DNA of 64,000 nucleotides. Origin: Chrysaora quinquecirrha. Its lineage: Eukaryota > Cnidaria > Scyphozoa > Semaeostomeae > Pelagiidae. The position numbers and the translations under genes are program-made. The stretch covers positions 1,713,452 through 1,777,451 of the forward strand of contig JACTAT010000035.1 of the NCBI GenBank assembly GCA_014526335.1, written 5' to 3'. The notes under the pieces are model-generated. The model searched no databases. It saw nothing but the letters and a program-made list of their open reading frames with translations, and was not told the DNA's origin. Below are positions 61,501 to 64,000 of the stretch, one piece after another (within the stretch, counting starts at the first letter, position 1; each line of letters starts with the position of its first letter).

Positions 61501-61849
61501 CAAAGCTTGCATTTGGCAGTTCATATAACTAAGAGGCATGTTACTGCCAAGCAGTCAGCTATAGAGTTGAATGCAAGTATAGCCAGTACACTCTGAAAGG
61601 ACCCAGACAAATGTTCTTTTTTCGGGAATTCAGTGAACAGTGGACAATTTGCATAGAATTTGTTGTCCAAGGGGCCAGTAATGTACTCAAGTTTTCCTAG
61701 AAAATCGTTATATGAGTGGTTTCGTTACACTAAGATTCAATTGTGTTACACAGGACCGTATACTTTCTGCTGGCTCAAATTTTTGTGTATCTAATTTCTT
61801 CTTTGTTATTTTGCAGAATGAAAATCTGTTCTTGTCATTCGAATTTTAA
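49538..61849 (+). CDS. MALT1: MALT1-like paracaspase (death domain - Ser/Thr linker - caspase-like - Ig-like)
   Basis: Arg-specific cysteine protease and scaffold of CARD/BCL10-type NF-kB signalling. Exons: 49538-49826 (death domain), 51211-51570, 51770-51835, 52341-52409, 53408-53443, 53883-53930, 54151-54195, [an unseen exon], 55212-55340, 56061-56130, 57024-57213, 57744-57818, 58021-58142, 58774-58917, 60195-60349, 61065-61166, 61817-61849. The caspase-like domain starts KVALVIGNQNY. It has the catalytic His in FYFAGHGFE and the catalytic Cys as the second Cys of FIDCCRS. Acidic residues fitting the S1 Arg pocket are in SFHDLT, FIDCC and VAFEEPD. The last exons (LPEPMTLEMVPFD, FLPAFSNLMAVVV, YCLQKLY) match the MALT1 Ig3 region, and the protein stops there. 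Exon 54151-54195 ends in phase 1 but the 55212 exon needs phase 0, so one exon is missing from this model. Ig1-Ig2 are absent. Confidence 0.92.
50251..50456. mobile_element. 206-bp MITE inserted in an ATC-rich tract, paracaspase intron 1
   Basis: Left CAGACTGGAAAGTTTGCTCT and right AATCAAACTTTCCAGTCTGG are inverse copies, and the subterminal GCCCGCGCA occurs in both orientations. Flanking GTCATCATC is on both sides, but the microsatellite context hides the true duplication. CAG...CTG ends suggest hAT. Confidence 0.75.
50457..50645 (+). repeat. (ATC)n microsatellite
   Basis: ATCATC/ATTATC triplets with interruptions. They generate Ile-rich and Met-rich pseudo-ORFs on the two strands. Confidence 0.95.
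52415..53160 (+). repeat. ~160-bp minisatellite, about 5 copies, in a paracaspase intron
   Basis: GATATTATAACGG-type markers occur at 52426, 52582, 52671, 52833 and 52995 (156, 89, 162, 162). Each unit has GATAGTGAAGTAATATTACT, TTTTGCGTAATGATGA and AATGCAGTAAAGAA. One unit carries a ~70-bp deletion. Confidence 0.93.
55440..55805. mobile_element. MITE-like element with ~60-bp inverted ends in a paracaspase intron
   Basis: AGGAACAGACCGAAACAACT then AAGGCGGAATTTATACTCAG (about 55455-55502) is mirrored by CTGGGTATAAATTCCGCCTC and GATTCGGTCTGTTTCTGACG (about 55733-55781). The target-site duplication is not clear. Confidence 0.7.
56451..56732. mobile_element. GGCCCTGGCC-family MITE in a paracaspase intron
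   Basis: Left GGCCCTGGCTAAACGATCAA after CTA, right CATTTGGTCAAGGCC before TTA. Interior GCAAGCAAAAAATGTTGGAC and GTGGCCAAACGGTCAAAC are family-typical. Confidence 0.8.
57024..57213 (+). CDS. MALT1: Paracaspase exon with catalytic His and Cys
   Basis: Bounded by TTATTTTCAG and GTATGT, phase 1 in and 2 out. It encodes FYFAGHGFE (His) and, about 55 residues on, LIFIDCCRSR (Cys) with the PVDAN loop between. The His-to-Cys spacing is in the usual MALT1 range. An internal GT six bases before the chosen donor is weaker and would break the phase with the next exon. Confidence 0.9.
57300..57615 (+). repeat. ~143-bp tandem repeat, about 2.3 copies
   Basis: CTGACACG recurs at 57304, 57445 and 57589, each followed by TAGCAAAT(G/A)C(T/C)AATAAT. 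The copies share CCTGTCATCTCTGTT and ATAAAGATTGA. Confidence 0.88.
59262..59965 (+). repeat. ~68-bp minisatellite, about 10 copies, in a paracaspase intron
   Basis: TTCGGTGGACTTCAGAGAAG-type cores recur at roughly 68-bp steps from 59338 to 59940, linked by AGGCCCTCTGAATCTTCTAC and TCTAACAGGCAGAAGG. Individual units differ by small indels (55-69 bp). Confidence 0.93.
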
Positions 61850-61865
61850 CCGCCGATGAGAGCAT

Positions 61866-61871
61866 AATAAA
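61866..61871 (+). promoter_or_regulatory. Candidate poly(A) signal AATAAA of the paracaspase gene
   Basis: A canonical hexamer 16 bp after the stop codon. If used, the 3' UTR is very short. Later AATAAA hexamers exist (for example at about 62758), so the choice is unproven. Confidence 0.45.
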
Positions 61872-63515
61872 GAAAGTTGACTTTGGAACTCCATTGATTT
61901 CTGGAATCACAAGTAAGTTCCATGATTGGATAAGAGAACGAAAATATGTCTCTCCATCGGTTGGACAATCTTCATGGCTCTAATGAAAGCTTCTAAGATT
62001 ACTGATGCATGTCACAATTGGCTGTCCACATAGACCTGCAAACAGTGACACAGTGTTGTGTCGTATGTTGCATTGAATTGCAAACTGTGTTGCATTACGT
62101 TGCCTCACGTTGCGGACTGTGTTTCATTACTTTACAAACAGATATGCATTGCATTTCTTTACATCATAATGTAAGCTTTGTTGCATTGTTGAATGTATTC
62201 TGTGTAGTTTGAAAGTTGCAAACTGTGTTGCTTTGTGCCTGGTACAAAGATGCATCGTTTTTCATCTTAATGCAATGCTACCTTCAATTATGTTTCATAT
62301 TGTGTTGTATTCTTTGTAACGTTAAGTTGCGTACTGAGTAACATTGCATTGTATTAATTTGCAAACTGTGAGCATTGTTACATTTCGTTGTGAACTGTCT
62401 TGCAGTATGTTTTATAACAGATGCAATACATTCCTTGATATAAGATTGCATATCATGTTGCAACTATGTTGTATAATATATTGTATGCATTGTTGCATGA
62501 TCTAATGGATCATACATATGGGCTATATCTTTTATGCCGTGTTGCGTACATTGCATGAAAATGTATCTCTTGTTCATACAGATATCCTTGCTTGCAGCTT
62601 GGTAGAGTTAATTATTTCTATATCTAAGAAACTTAAAGAATCAATACTGTGTGTTAAAGTTTTTCAATTAAGTTACGCATGATTAATTCGGAAATAGACT
62701 TTTGAACTGAATTGGGCGTTATTTGCCCAGTTTTATCAGAAATATCGTTAATATATTGAATAAATAAACGCTAAGGTCGTTTGTTTTCAATATTAAATAA
62801 GAAATAATCAATACTACTGGATTAGAAATTATCAATATGCTTGGCTATGGACAATTGACTGACATGAAATAAAAATTTCAAAAGATATAGTTGTACTGTG
62901 AATTGTATAAGATTCAGTAAGATGCGTTTGAATTTTCGTTATGTTTCAGTAGCTCCAATGCTTATATTGGCAATTTATGATCAATAGGTGTTATTTTTAA
63001 TATTTTTTCCCTTTTATTCGAGGTTTCTGAATATATCAGACCATTACCCGATCAGTATTGACTTTAAATCATGATCTAACTTGTATAATATTAATTTTTG
63101 TATAAAGAGATCGTGATCAATTCCACCTTACTTTGTTCTTTTCATGCAACTCCTTGGCTTTGCATCTTTCACTTTCTTCTCGGCCGAGCATTGTGAGAAA
63201 TTTTAAAGACCGTCAGTTAGAGCAAATTTTGGCTAGTTTTTCTTAGCGTAACCTTGCGTTTTTGAAATGTATTTGCCGGCCAAAACTGGCAATTTTCCTC
63301 GGTTTTATAGGATTGCATTAGTGGATCTATAGGATGCTTCAAAGCAGCTTTAGAGCTTTCATTATGGCCATTGAAGATCTTTGTCCCAATTAATAAGCTA
63401 CTTTAGAGAACCTTCTTTGCCTTATTTTTTGGTACTTTTCTTTCCTGTTTACTAATAACTTTTTGGGGCAATTTTTTTTAAATTCTCCCTAATAAAAGTC
63501 GTTTTCTACTTGATG
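61872..63515. other. Intergenic, degenerate TTGCA-rich repeat at about 62010-62570, no gene seen
   Basis: From 62010 to 62570 the words GTTGCATTG, GCAAACTGTG and TTACGTTGC recur without a fixed period, like an eroded minisatellite. The rest is AT-rich sequence with no coding motif. Confidence 0.5.
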
Positions 63516-64000
63516 GACGCTTACGTCCTGCCATTTTCACCTAACTTTGCGCTTAATATTTTCACAAAAAATTAGCCACTTTATTGTCCCATATTCAGGC
63601 ATTTGGCCTTACTATATATACACTTACCACTTTTTGGTCAGGATATTATTTTTTGGCTCTTTTCAAACTTACCGCACTATACACTTATTTGACCAAACAT
63701 TAGTTACTTTATTGGCACTCCTTTCAGACTTTTTGCCATAATATACACTTGTCACTTGGACCAAAAACTAGATACTTTCTTTGCACTTTTTTCAGGCTTT
63801 TTGCCGTACTTAATATTATTTGGACCAAAATTTAGGCACTTTATTGTCACATTTTAGACAATTTGCCAAACTATATACTTATTATTTGGTCCAAAAATTA
63901 GGCACATTCTTTGCACCCTTTTTAAGACATTTTGCCGTTTTATACGCTTATTATTTGGACAGATAATTAGGCACCATTCAGGCAGTTGCTAGACAATTAT
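63516..64000 (+). repeat. ~60-70-bp degenerate tandem repeat running off the right edge
   Basis: AATTAGGCACTTTATTGTC-type words recur about seven times, each followed by TTCAGGC/TTTAGAC, TTTTGCC and TATACACTTAT...TTGGACC. Spacings vary from about 58 to 75 bp. Confidence 0.8.

Overview
This is a window of animal nuclear DNA. It is AT-rich and holds three spliced plus-strand genes with short exons (36 bp to 1.5 kb) and canonical GT/AG introns. The space between and inside the genes is filled with decayed transposons, MITEs, tRNA-derived SINEs and minisatellites. The gene set (a beta-type soluble guanylate cyclase, a Myt1 kinase and a MALT1-type paracaspase) and the R2-like and hAT repeats point to a non-vertebrate metazoan. 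The exact phylum cannot be read from the sequence. There are no bacterial genes, rRNAs, functional tRNAs or CRISPR arrays.

Layout. 1-2465: 3' part of a frame-broken hAT transposon with a TTF-type zinc finger. 2466-17798: no recognisable gene; several MITEs with clear target-site duplications (TSDs), a SINE, a ~560-bp TAAC microsatellite, a 156-bp minisatellite and a 1.58-kb non-autonomous hAT element with a perfect 8-bp TSD. 17799-30097: soluble guanylate cyclase beta-type subunit, 10 exons. 30158-33879: composite element with ~550-bp inverted arms enclosing the 3' part of an R2-like retrotransposon; a 366-bp element with an 8-bp TSD is nested in the left arm. 33880-35935: foldback repeat and 5' flank. 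35936-46881: Myt1 kinase, 20 exons whose phases join into one 571-residue frame. 46882-49537: repeats, including a 130-bp tandem array of a MITE core. 49538-61849: MALT1-like paracaspase with death domain, Ser/Thr-rich linker, caspase-like domain and a terminal Ig-like region. 61850-64000: no gene, degenerate tandem repeats.

The three genes share an orientation but show no sign of functional clustering. They belong to NO/cGMP signalling, G2/M control of CDK1, and NF-kB/innate signalling respectively.

The most unusual points are: (1) a ~420-residue disordered insertion inside the HNOBA/PAS region of the guanylate cyclase, together with loss of both metal-binding aspartates of its cyclase domain; (2) a paracaspase in which the Ig1-Ig2 region is replaced by six consecutive small exons that all begin and end in phase 1; (3) the composite inverted-arm element with an R2-like core; (4) several MITE families whose insertions can be resolved to the base by their TSDs.
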